Shown in pieces: positions 35,401 through 46,397 of a stretch of DNA of 64,000 nucleotides. Position 1 is the stretch's first letter; every line of letters starts with the position of its first letter. Below the pieces are notes generated by a model, which was given only the letters and a program-made list of their open reading frames with translations, was not told where the DNA came from and did no database searches. Source of the DNA: Microbotryum silenes-acaulis. Taxonomy: Eukaryota; Basidiomycota; Microbotryomycetes; Microbotryales; Microbotryaceae. The translations under genes and the position numbers were made by a program. The stretch spans positions 1,302,001-1,366,000 of the forward strand of contig QPFY01000006.1 in assembly GCA_003665825.1 (NCBI GenBank), given 5' to 3'.

Positions 35401-38400
35401 GTAGTGTCGCAATGTCATCAGCAAGATCTCGATGTGTCTCAAGTGCGCTCGACGAGTATCGGAGTGGACGTGAACATCGTCGAAAAAGATCTTGGTGAAC
35501 GAAAGGCATGGCTGGAACATCGCTGACGTTAACAGATTCAGGGTGTTGGGCGCATTGGTGTCGCCAAACTGCATGACCCGCGACGTGTACGTGCCCGTGA
35601 CCGTGGCAAAGCCGGTGCGATCGACGTGCTCGGGTATGACCCGCACCTGCTCAAAGGCTGCGGCCACATCGAACTTGGACCGGTAACGCGAGCGGGCGAC
35701 TTCATAGCGCACACTGGTCATGTCGGGGATGGGCGAGAATCGCTTCGCGGTGTTGCTGTTGCGAGCCCGGAGGTCGATGACGAAACGAGCGGTCTGCGAG
35801 TTCTTTTTCGGAATGGCAAAGACCGGGGCTGCCGAATCGATCGGACCCGAAACCCAGAAGCGACCGCGAGTGTACTTAGCTGAGTGCTCCGCCCATTGGC
35901 TTCGATATTTGTCGGCGAGGGGGTACACCTTGGGCTTGACCTTCTCGTTTGGGTCGATCAGAGGGATTTCGTGATTTACGGGTCGGTACGGCGGGAGTCG
36001 GTCCATGGGGAGCGAATCTACGAACACATCAGAGTATTTCTCGAGTAAGGCAGCTAATCGTGTTCGTGCTTCGGACTCGGACAAATCCTCGAGCGCCGGG
36101 TCATCGACGACATCCAGCAGTGGGTTGTGCGGCTCGAGGCCAATAATCTCGTCGTCGGGAAGCAACCCCGGGTGATTGTAACCGATGGCGGAACCGGCAA
36201 AGATGGGCGCCACCGTGACTGCGCGATCCCACTCATGAGTGCCCAGGGCGACGGGTTGCGAAGGGCCTGGGTGCGCGACCGTGAAGGCGCCCCAGCCAAC
36301 GAGCATGCCTGTATCCTTAAGAAAGGGCAGCCCCAAGATGGCATCGTACCCAGTCACCCGGAAGATAAAGAACACTCGCGAACCGAGGTCGAGGGCGCCC
36401 GACAGAAAAGGGGCGGTGGCAAACACAGCACATCGGTCGGACGTATCCTTGGTGCCGAGGCGCAAGTGCAACGGCGCGGTCAACCGGGCCGTTGCGAAGC
36501 TCGGGTCGGCTCGCACCACCTCCTGGTCCACCAAGTCGATCTCTGACCCAGAATCGATCAAACAACGCAGGACCCTCCCAGAAGGCAACGTCCAAGCGAT
36601 GACGTTGCGGGCGCACACAATGGCGGGCTCGACAGGTCGGTCGGGTTCGTCGATGTCGAGCAGGGGTGCGGCGGACGCCAAGAGAGACACACCCGACGGC
36701 ACAGGAATCTGGAAAGAGCTCACCGAAGCAGTCCTTTCCGCCTTGCGAGACGACACCACTTCCGGCCCCCAATAACGACGCAAGCGCGACTCGGCATCAG
36801 CGTAAGACAAGACATCTTCCACCGCGTCAAGCGCGGAGTCAGTCAGGCTGTCGTCGAAACGAAGTGAATCTGCATCATTTGCCGAGGCGGTCGGCTGTGA
36901 ACTACTCGATGTAACCTCAACTTCCAGCGAAGAAGAAGCGACATCTTTCACTCGTCCAACAGGGTCTGCGGAGGGCCAAAAAGGGTGCGTCACTGAGGCG
37001 GAATCGGAACTCAACGGTCGAGTCTGATCAGGCTCAAGTGGAAGGGAAGATCTCACCTGGGGGTCCTCGGCACCTTCTGAGCCCGAAGACCATTCCTCCT
37101 CGTCGAAGTTGGCCACGGCAATCGCGGATAGCTGGACGACTGCGGGAGATTGACGCTCGGAGGTACAGTGCTGTGAGAAGTGACCGCCTTGGCCACAATT
37201 GAAACAGGCCATACTTGTAGGTACTCCTCCTGGTGCGGGCGAGAACCACGTTGGTCGATCCTTCCACAAATGCAACTGTTGCCATTTGGTGGCGCGGTCG
37301 ACCCATCGAGCTCGGCGGATCTGCGAGCGCTGGTCGTTGTTTGTTGTGGGTGGGGTGGTGCGTGGAGCATGCGAAATCGCTCCAAAGGTCGCGGTGCGAG
37401 TCGAAGGGGTGGCAGCCGGCGTTGGTGTCGAAATCTCGTCGGCGATGGCGGCCCATTCGGTGATTTCGTCGAGGGACGGGACCGTCCGACCGAACCTCCC
37501 TGTGATCACCAAGGAGTTGTCACGATGTTCGCGTAACATACCTGCGCGGACTTCACGCTTGGCTACGTCGTTCAAGGATTGGTAGAATGCCGTGGCGAGC
37601 TGAAGTGCCGAGAGACCGAAGCTCGGGTTGTCGTGCATGAACGTGCGGTAGCGCGCGCGCCATTCGCCGACATGGTCGTACGCCCGAGATGAGGATTGGC
37701 GGCACCCATAGAATTCTTCGGCCACCCGGTCGGCGAACCCAGGGTCCGGCCAACGACGTCCCACTGCCGTCATGAGCGACGTCCAGCAGTGAGGGCGCCT
37801 GCCCCGGATCGCGTCCCTCAACTCGTCGACGGCCCAATCGTGAGGGGACTGGCGGCGCTGGCGAGACGTCGAACGAGCGAATAGGGTGGCCACGAGCTGG
37901 ACGACGCGGTCGGTGGTGAACAGTTCGTCGATTGCGATGTCGCACAAAAGTGAGAGGTACGAGTTCCCGAATGCAGTGAAAGTCACCAACCTTTCCGGGT
38001 GATCCCCGGTCCATAACCCTTCCCGGTCGGGCAATGTCCCTCTCCAACGAGAGCTAATCACCGCCGGGGAAGGGCCGTCCCTGATTTCGCTGTGAGATTC
38101 CCCCCCAGGGGCACGAGCAAGGGGGTCAGCGGTAGTGTTGGAGCGTCCAGGGGGACCGATCTCACCGGCCCGAGCTGCGGCTGGTTCAGTCAAGCCAGCC
38201 CGCGCCGCAGCCGGTTCAGTGGAGTTCTTCAAAAGGCGCTCTACCAATTTCTCCAAGTGCTGAACTCGATGATCGGAGTCGAGGTGTCGAGCTTCGGATT
38301 CTTCGAGGCGAGCTTCGAGCGACATCAGAGCGGCGGCGGTATGGGCCGGTTTTGGCGGTGGGGACTTAAAGGATTCTGGGCGCCCGGCCTCGTCGTCGCG

Positions 38401-38457
38401 GAGAGGGCTGACGCTGTCTCCGGCAAAGACGCGTGACGTGTCACGTTCGTCGGCCAT
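32494..38457 (-). CDS. gag-pol: GypA Gag-Pol polyprotein with chromodomain (1987 aa from first ATG)
   Basis: Single frame in Ty3/gypsy order. From the first ATG (38457, MADERDTSRV): coiled-coil-like stretch, capsid region, CCHC knuckle (about 37165-37210), protease CLIDSGSEID (about 36535-36570), and RT with FDVAAAFEQVRV and IFFDDVHVHS. That is FFDD where most family members have YxDD (about 35480-35500). RNase H (YLFTDASRVGIGA, VTDKEFLAV, VTDHQALR) follows, then HHCC, integrase D,D35E (AIDFMTG, VSDRDPKF, ETDGSSEN) and a C-terminal chromodomain (FLVRWVGRNDTDDTW). The frame is also open and conserved upstream to the LTR (38871) but without ATG. A 14-bp and a 25-bp deletion near 38150-38170 together keep the frame. 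Probably autonomous; expression unproven. Confidence 0.92.
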   Translation of the reverse strand: MADERDTSRVFAGDSVSPLRDDEAGRPESFKSPPPKPAHTAAALMSLEARLEESEARHLDSDHRVQHLEKLVERLLKNSTEPAAARAGLTEPAAARAGEIGPPGRSNTTADPLARAPGGESHSEIRDGPSPAVISSRWRGTLPDREGLWTGDHPERLVTFTAFGNSYLSLLCDIAIDELFTTDRVVQLVATLFARSTSRQRRQSPHDWAVDELRDAIRGRRPHCWTSLMTAVGRRWPDPGFADRVAEEFYGCRQSSSRAYDHVGEWRARYRTFMHDNPSFGLSALQLATAFYQSLNDVAKREVRAGMLREHRDNSLVITGRFGRTVPSLDEITEWAAIADEISTPTPAATPSTRTATFGAISHAPRTTPPTTNNDQRSQIRRARWVDRATKWQQLHLWKDRPTWFSPAPGGVPTSMACFNCGQGGHFSQHCTSERQSPAVVQLSAIAVANFDEEEWSSGSEGAEDPQVRSSLPLEPDQTRPLSSDSASVTHPFWPSADPVGRVKDVASSSLEVEVTSSSSQPTASANDADSLRFDDSLTDSALDAVEDVLSYADAESRLRRYWGPEVVSSRKAERTASVSSFQIPVPSGVSLLASAAPLLDIDEPDRPVEPAIVCARNVIAWTLPSGRVLRCLIDSGSEIDLVDQEVVRADPSFATARLTAPLHLRLGTKDTSDRCAVFATAPFLSGALDLGSRVFFIFRVTGYDAILGLPFLKDTGMLVGWGAFTVAHPGPSQPVALGTHEWDRAVTVAPIFAGSAIGYNHPGLLPDDEIIGLEPHNPLLDVVDDPALEDLSESEARTRLAALLEKYSDVFVDSLPMDRLPPYRPVNHEIPLIDPNEKVKPKVYPLADKYRSQWAEHSAKYTRGRFWVSGPIDSAAPVFAIPKKNSQTARFVIDLRARNSNTAKRFSPIPDMTSVRYEVARSRYRSKFDVAAAFEQVRVIPEHVDRTGFATVTGTYTSRVMQFGDTNAPNTLNLLTSAMFQPCLSFTKIFFDDVHVHSDTRRAHLRHIEILLMTLRHYRFYLGSNKSEWFSKSLDSLGAIISDNGIEVDPAKWERIRQWPIPCNKCDIQRFLGTVNWMRDHLSHLSTILEPITALLAQSTSWRWNDREQQAFNTVKSLVPATLRPIDGAKVTSGEHKIYLFTDASRVGIGACLASGPTRSQAVPTRFFSAKFNGAQLNYHVTDKEFLAVVSACRAFEQHLIGYPFVIVTDHQALRTIKTQKLRQTPRHIRMCLELSRFDFEFEFIAGRNNSLADSLSRLWEVKEGSYEDQVKENELEDIFFDGERHGFTTPGESLPEERPYTSPSPDRLPPVDFALGPQRDDCEAGSPGYYALKEESQDEDVNGRDLGNLFLKEECHEFTTPGESLLEERPYTSPSHDRLPAVDCAFGPWGHGYNSGSPGSHRLAENIMDAVDLSTGPLPPPIAVNRVHAIAAAPANDPPIPVDADADELDLLGVAADAVNDAPVVHRPPDPLPQPFLDTIIRAYANNSQAQVIITDPISWPMFRVTEEGRILRVHPDESLSLFVPRGLATGVVDSDKVPSPRELVLSEIHRSVGHAGHRITLAAIRPLYWWSSMSADCAEFCRSCEDCARGKASTQVPYGQLHPMPIPSGPWEQVAIDFMTGLPPVEFEGMMVAQIMVVTDTWGKMVHLIPLPADADSELVADKYYATIFRLHGTPSAIVSDRDPKFTSQFWRALQAKVGAVLRMSTAAHPETDGSSENRIKMVTQTLRIMVSSNHEAWASRLVEAEFALNSSVAVSTSLSAFEATYGYLPRQWPTDSWPVSDVPRAEAFARIRQLRNLDVTDAIIGAHLDQSYQANKRRRPDDPAFRTGSYVYLSTKNLAVPEGMKSKLLPRYIGPFRIRAAIPATSSYDLELPPAMSRVHNRFHARLLRPYIENDAERFPGRDPAVLFVEDVADAADNSAIPERIVRDRRNARGARSFLVRWVGRNDTDDTWMSEQSLRLDHPSVLDTYFARLDRSNRRLAAR

Positions 38458-38733
38458 GGCGAGCTCGCGATTCAACGGTCGGCGATTCCGGGGTGAACGG
38501 TGGCGAGGGCGGGATGGCTGGAAGAAAGGGTAGGAGGGAAGAACGCGTTCGCCGTCGGACTCGGTGAAGGAGGTCACGAAAGACAGTGACGCGTTCGTGG
38601 GGGATGAGTTCGGCAACGGGGAGGAGGCTGACGACTCGAGATCAGACGGCGGGGGTGACTGCTCGTCCAGGGTATGGGACTTAGCACTTGTAGAGGTTCT
38701 GATCGTTGTTGGCGATGCCGGACTTGAAAAAAG

Positions 38734-40362
<1,629 letters not shown>

Positions 40363-40564
40363 CACTCGACACATACGCTTGCGCGAGCACTTCGTTCGGG
40401 ACATGGTGAATCGGGGCGACATCTCACTCTCGCATGTGGGAACTAGCGACATGGTGGCCGACATCTTCACCAAGGCTCTCGGCCCTAAGGTATTCTCGAC
40501 GCACTGCCACGCCCTCGGCCTTCGCACTCGACACCCACGGCTTGGGTCTGCCTCGCATTCGCGT
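40363..40564 (+). pseudogene. pol: CopC Pol C-terminal tail (block copy 2)
   Basis: Same as 14128-14329, followed by a G-run polypurine tract up to 40578. Confidence 0.87.
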
Positions 40565-40578
40565 GGGGGGGGGGGGGG

Positions 40579-40905
40579 TGTGAAGAGTCCACTCCCAGCT
40601 CGACAGGGGCGCCTCGGTCGTAGCGCGCGCCCGCTAGCCCGCCCCCTTGCGGTGGCAACTTAGGCGCGCCGGCGCCGGCGGATTTGCGCGCGCGCCCGCT
40701 AGCCTGCCCCCCGGCGGTGGGGACTTAGACTCGCGCAACTGCCTCAGCGCGCCAGCGATTTTGCCCGCGGCTGACTTAGGGACGTTCATTGCCACGCGCC
40801 TGGGCCTATCCCAGCGCGGCCCCTCTTTCTGTTTCTTAGCTTCCTTCTCATCACTTCTGTTTGACGCTCAACCTCTCCTGACAGTAGTGGTGATCGTCTC
40901 ATACA
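40579..40905 (+). repeat. CopC-like variant LTR, truncated (block copy 2)
   Basis: Starts TGTGAAGAGTCC; same junction to a CopG LTR as at 14670. Confidence 0.75.
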
Positions 40906-41504
40906 ACTCACGCTCGCGCGCCGCCGCCTCCACGCCGGGACTTAGTCAGTCCGCACTCTCCAGCCTAGCCAAGCCAACGCCTCCGCCTCGCCACAGCCAG
41001 TTTGCCACCGCCGTCCCCATGACCCATCGGCCATGCAGAACATCGCCCACTCATGATGCCCGCGGTTCGCAACCTGAAGCCTGTCGTCACGGATCGCCTC
41101 ACTCAACAACTCTGGATCGTGTAGATAAGTTCCCTTTGTGTACGTCGTCCAACACGACACCCCTCAGAGCCTCGATGGTCCACTTGGAGTTCGGTCTTGA
41201 AGCTTCGCATTGTGTTAGCCCAGTTTGTCTTAGCGCGGCCCTTTGCTAGAACCTCACCCGACTCACGCGCCCTCGCGCCTCTCTTCCTCTTCTCTACCGC
41301 TTCCCAACATTAGCTAGACCGCTAATCTTCGGTAGAGAACAGATCGTCCAGCCGCACCGCGTCCGTCTCGTCAGACCGCGCCTGTGCCACCGCACGACCT
41401 CTCCGCCCGGACCATCCGTCGCAACCCTGCCACGTCAACGCTCCTACAGTAGCCCTAGCGGTCGCTACGCCAACCTCCCAAGGTCCTGCAGCCTACATTC
41501 AACA
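40906..41504 (+). repeat. CopG LTR, truncated, short form (block copy 2)
   Basis: Same as 14671-15269; no cassette (AGAACAG followed by ATCGTCCAG near 41342). Confidence 0.88.
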
Positions 41505-41777
41505 GGATGATGGTGTCGAGGAAGGGTTGGGGCAGTGGATCAGGCGGCCAATGGATTACAGGGGCTTCGTTGACCTCATCGGTGGCGACTCCCAACAAAT
41601 TGAGTTCGTCGGCGTTGGCATTGACCGGAATGGGCGGGTCGTTGGCGGGGGCCGCATCGATAGCGTGAACTTGATTGACAGCGATGGGAGGGGAGAGGGG
41701 GCCGGTAGACAAGTCGACGGCGTCCATAATGTTCTCGGCCACACAATGGGAACCGGGAGAGCCTGCATCGTAACCGT
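41505..41777 (-). pseudogene. pol: GypB polyprotein fragment (block copy 2)
   Basis: Same as 15270-15542, between a CopG LTR and a CopC LTR. Confidence 0.85.
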
Positions 41778-41997
41778 TGTGAGGAATCCACTCTCCGCTC
41801 GGGTCAGGACTTAGGCGCGCGGATCGAGCCGGGCGCATCGGCTCAGGACTTAGGCGCGCGCAGCGAGCCTGGCACATTGGCTCAGCCCCGAGGCTCCCTG
41901 GCTGAGGACTTGGGGCGCGCGGCTCCCTTACTGTTAGCTTCCTATTCATCACTCTTGGCTATAACTACATCGCTGACGTAGTAGAGTTGATCGAATA
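41778..41997 (+). repeat. CopC 5' LTR, 220 bp (block copy 2)
   Basis: Same as 15543-15762, two minisatellite units, no cassette, followed by GGTTATAAGCCC. Confidence 0.9.
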
Positions 41998-42092
41998 GGT
42001 TATAAGCCCACGAGCTACCAGCCCCGCCGCTTGCAATTTTTTCCCTCAAGCCCAGCCACTCGAGCCGCCCCAGCCCATCGCACCATCGCAGC

Positions 42093-43182
42093 ATGGACAG
42101 CTCCCCCGCCCCGCCTTCGCCCCCCAGGGACATCAGCTCCCCTGACCCTTCGATCAGCGTGCAAATCGCCACGCTACAGGCACAGCTTGCCGCTCTACAG
42201 GCCTCACAGCCCCCTGCCGCCGCCGCCGCCGCCACCCCGCCCGTCACTGCCACGCAGGCAAACACCGCCACCGCATCAAAAGTCGTGTTCCCCAAGCACG
42301 CTCGTCTTGACGGGCCTAAGTCGTTTACGAACTGGTTACGTCAACTCCGTCTCGCGCTTCCAAATCAAGTCCGTGGTTACGTTCTTGACGGTGTCATCCC
42401 TCCGACATGGACGGCCGACCAGCTTGCCGCCCGTGACGACGCCGCGCGGGAAATCATTGTTGGCTCGATTGACTCAGCCGACGTCTCAGCCACCCTCGAC
42501 ACAATCCCCAGCGACGACCTGTCGGCACCACGCATCTTTGCCGCACTCAAGGCTCGTTTCGCACCGGACGACGCCACTCGCACCCTCGAGTTGTTCGCCC
42601 GCCTTTGGGACTTCAGGAAGATGCCTGCCTCCGTCGAGGCGTACAACACCTGGCTCCGTGAATACATGTCGATAGCGCAGGAAATCCGCGACGCCAAAAC
42701 CTCGCTCTACGACGTGCTCGCCACTCACGTGCTCGCCATGGTCCCATCTTGCCTCGACAGCTTCCGACTCACGTTCACGGACGAGCAGCGCAACCAGCGC
42801 GACCTCCCGGAACTCACGACGCTGACGGACCGCATTCGCATCCAGCTTCGCTCGGCGGGACTCTCGTCATCACACTCGGCCATGCTCGCCACCGCCTCCC
42901 CTTGTCCCGCCTGCCGCGCCCCCGGCCACCGCCTGCGCGACTGCACCTCACGGGCGAAACACCCGCCCACCGGCCCCTGCCGCCGCTGCCACAAGAAAGG
43001 TCACTGGGCCCTCGACTGCAAGCACCGGGGCGAACAGAAACACACCGGCGACAACAACCAGGACGACATGTCTCTCCCCGCCGCTCAACAGCCTAACGTC
43101 GGCTATTTCGCCTCCTGCCTGTTCGCTCGCCGGCAACTCCCAACGGACGCCTTCGTAGTCGACTCGGGCACCACGGCACACA
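42093..43182 (+). pseudogene. gag: CopC Gag, truncated (block copy 2)
   Basis: Gag with two CCHC knuckles, ending at protease DSGTTAHM where a CopG LTR starts. No difference seen from 15858-16947. Confidence 0.92.
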
Positions 43183-43964
43183 TGTTGAATGTGGACTGTA
43201 GGGCTTATCGGAATTTGGCGTAGCGACCGCTAGGGCTACTAGTGGAGCGTCGACGTGGCAAGGATGCGACGGACGGTCGACAGGAGAAGTCGTGAGGCGG
43301 CACTGGCGCGGTCTGATGAGACGGACGCGGTGCGGCTGTTCTCTACCGAAGATTAGCTGTCTGGCTAATGTTGGGAAGCGGTAGAGAAGAGGAAGAAAGG
43401 CACAGGGGCGCGCGAGTCGGGTGAGGTTCTAGCAAGGGGCCGCGCTAAGACAAACTGGGCTAGCACAATGCGAAGCTACAAGACCGAACTCCAAGCGGAC
43501 CATCAAGGCTCTGAGGGGTGTCGTGTTGGACGACGTACACGAAGGGAAACTTATCTACCTTGGTCGAGTGTTGGTGAGCTGGGCAATCCGTAGCAACAAG
43601 ATCCAGGTTGCGAACGACGGGCGTCATGCATGGGCGATACACTGGATGGCCGATGAGACATGAGGACGGTGGCGGTAAGCTGGCGGTGGCTAGGCGGAGG
43701 CAACGGCTCGGCAAGACAGGAGAAGTAGACCGACTAAGTTCCGATGTGGAGGCGGCGGCGCGCGAGCGTGAGTTGAACAGGCTGGCGCGGTGCGGCGAAC
43801 AAAAGGGGGGCGGCTTGGCTGTGAAGGCGAAGGCGCCGAGGCGAAAGACTGGGGGGCGGCTTGGCAGCGAGGGCGAAGGCGCCGAGGTGAAAACTGGGCG
43901 GTCCTGACAAACGGCGGCCCAAAGTTGAAGTGTTCGAACGCTTGTAGTAGAATGAAATTCAACA
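43183..43964 (-). repeat. CopG LTR, solo (block copy 2)
   Basis: Same as 16948-17729, including loss of cassette plus ATCGTCCAG. Confidence 0.9.
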
Positions 43965-44287
43965 GCACCAACGCGTGTAGACGACGTCATCCCTGCGGAC
44001 GTCGCCTGTCACTTTTTTCAAGTTCGGCATTGCCGACAACGATCCGTACCTCTACAACCGCTTCGTCCCCCGCCCTGGACGAGCATTCACACCCACTCTC
44101 TGACCCTGAGTCGTCAGCCTCCTCTCCGTTGCCGAACTCATCCGCGACGAACGCGTCGCTGTCCTTCCCGACTTCCTTCACAGAGTCCGACGACGAACGC
44201 GCTTATCCTTCCTACCCTTTCCGCCAACCGTCTCGTGCTCGTCTTCGTTCGCCCCGTAATCGCCGACGGTTGAGCCACGAGATCGCC

Positions 44288-46043
44288 ATGGCCGACGAGC
44301 GCGACATGTCCCACGCCGCCGCCGATGATCGAGACGCTCCTCTCCGCGACGAAGACCCCGGGCGCGCAAAACCGCCTAAGTCCCCGCCACCACACGCGTA
44401 CCACACCGCCACCGCCCTCTCATCCCTCGAAACCCGCCTCGAGGAATCCGAAGCACGTCGTATCGACTCCGAGGAACGCGTTCAGCACTTGGAGAAGTTG
44501 GTGGAGAGTTTACTGAAAAGCTCACCTGAACCAGTTGTGGCGCGGGCCGGATTCTCTGAACCAGCCGCAGCTCGGGCCGGGGAGTTTACGCCGGTGAGAT
44601 CGGTCCCCCTGGACGTCCCCCCGCACACATTTTTGGGACGTTCAGGCAATACCGCTGACCCCCTTGCTCGTACCCCTGGGGGGGAATCTTACAGCGCACG
44701 AAGGGACGGCCCTTCCCCGGCGGTGATCAGCTCTCGTTGGAGAGGGACATTACCCGACCGGGAAGGGCTTTGGACCGGGGATAACCCGGATAGGTTGGTC
44801 ACTTTCACTACATTTGGGAAGTCGTACTTGTCTCTACTTTGCGACATTTCGACCACCGACCGGGTCATCCAGCTCGTGGCGACTTTATTCGTTCGTTCAA
44901 CATCGCCCCAGCGCCGTCAGTCTCCGCACGACTGGGCCGTTGATACGATGACGGATGCGGTCCGGGACGAGCGACCTCATTGCTGGACGTCACTGATGAC
45001 AGCAGTAGGACGTCGTTGGCCGGATCCCGGCTTTGCCGACCGAGTGTCCCAAGATTTCTACGGGTGCCGTCAGTCTGCGTCTCGCGCCTATGACCATGTG
45101 GGCGAATGGCGTGCTCGGTACCGAGCGTTTATGCACAATAACACCAGCTTCAGCCTTTCGGCCCTTCAACTCGCCACCACCTTTTATCAATCGCTGAGTG
45201 ATGGGGCTAAGCGGGAAGTGCGGGCCGGTATGCTACGGGAATATCGGGATAACTCACTTGTGACTATAGGGAGGTTCGGACGAACTGTCCCGTCCCTTGA
45301 TGAGGTTACCGACTGGGCCGCCATCGCCGACGACACCGGCACGACATCAGTTGCAACCCCGCCGATTCGTACTGCGACTTATGGAGCAATTGCGAAAACG
45401 CCACGCACCGCCCCGTCCACGGCAAACGACGACGAGCGTACCCAGATCCGTCGAGCTCGATGGATGGACCGCGCCGGTAAATGGCAACAGGCCCACCTGT
45501 GGAAGGATCGGAAGACGTGGTTCTGGCCGGCATCGGGTGGGGTACCCGCCAGTATGGCATGTTTTAATTGTGGTCAAGCCGGCCATTTCTCGCAGCATTG
45601 TACAGCGGAGCGACAATCCCCCTCGACCGTCCAAATATCAGCAATCACCTTCGCCGACATGGACGAGGACGAATGGTCGTCGGCCTCAGGTGACGTTGAG
45701 GACCCCCAGGTGAGATTCCCCCTTCTCCTCGAGCCTGATTTGACCGAGCAGCACTTGATCGGTTATCCCTTTGTCATCGTCACCGACCATCAGGCCCTTC
45801 GCACGATAAAAACCCAAAAACTGCGCCAGACGCCTCGGCACATCCGCATGTGTCTCGAACTCAGCCGTTTCGACTTCGAATTCGAATTCATCGCGGGCAA
45901 AAACAATTCCTTAGCCGATTCGTTGTCGCGTCTGTGGGAGGTCAAGGAGAATGAGTTGGAGGACATGTTCTTTGATGGAGAACGCCACGAATTCACTACA
46001 CCCGGTGAGAGCCTCCCCGAGGAACGTCCTCCCACCTCACCAT
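44288..46043 (+). pseudogene. gag: GypB Gag/RNase H-tail frame, first part (copy 2)
   Basis: As 18053 onward: coiled-coil-like region, capsid, CCHC knuckle CFNCGQAGHFSQHC, then the in-frame join to EQHLIGYPFVIVTDHQ at about 45745. A further in-frame 27-bp loss after LSRLWEVKE. It is cut by CopC after PPTSP. Confidence 0.9.
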
Positions 46044-46397
46044 TATTCGATCAACTCTACTACGTCAGCGATGTAGTTATAGCCAAGAGTGATGATATCA
46101 TTTCAACATACCTATTCGATCAACTCTACTACGTCAGCGATGTAGTTATAGCCAAGAGTGATGAATAGGAAGCTAACAGTAAGGGAGCCGCGCGCCCCAA
46201 GTCCTCAGCCAGGGAGCCTCGGGGCTGAGCCAATGTGCCAGGCTCGCTGCGCGCGCCTAAGTCCCAGGCTCGCTCCGCGCGCCCAAGTCCTGGGCCGATG
46301 TGCCCGGCTCGCTCCGCGCGCCTAAGTCCTGAGCCGATGCGCCCGGCTCGCTCCGCGCGCCTAAGTCCTGACCCGAGCGGAGAGTGGATTCCTCACA
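46044..46397 (-). repeat. CopC 3' LTR (354 bp, long form, 4 repeat units)
   Basis: Element-sense start TGTGAGGAATCC, end GATCGAATA. It has the 69-bp cassette plus four units of a 39-bp GC-rich minisatellite; one unit more than the 5' LTR, exactly the 39-bp length difference. G-run polypurine tract adjacent at 46398-46406. Confidence 0.92.
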
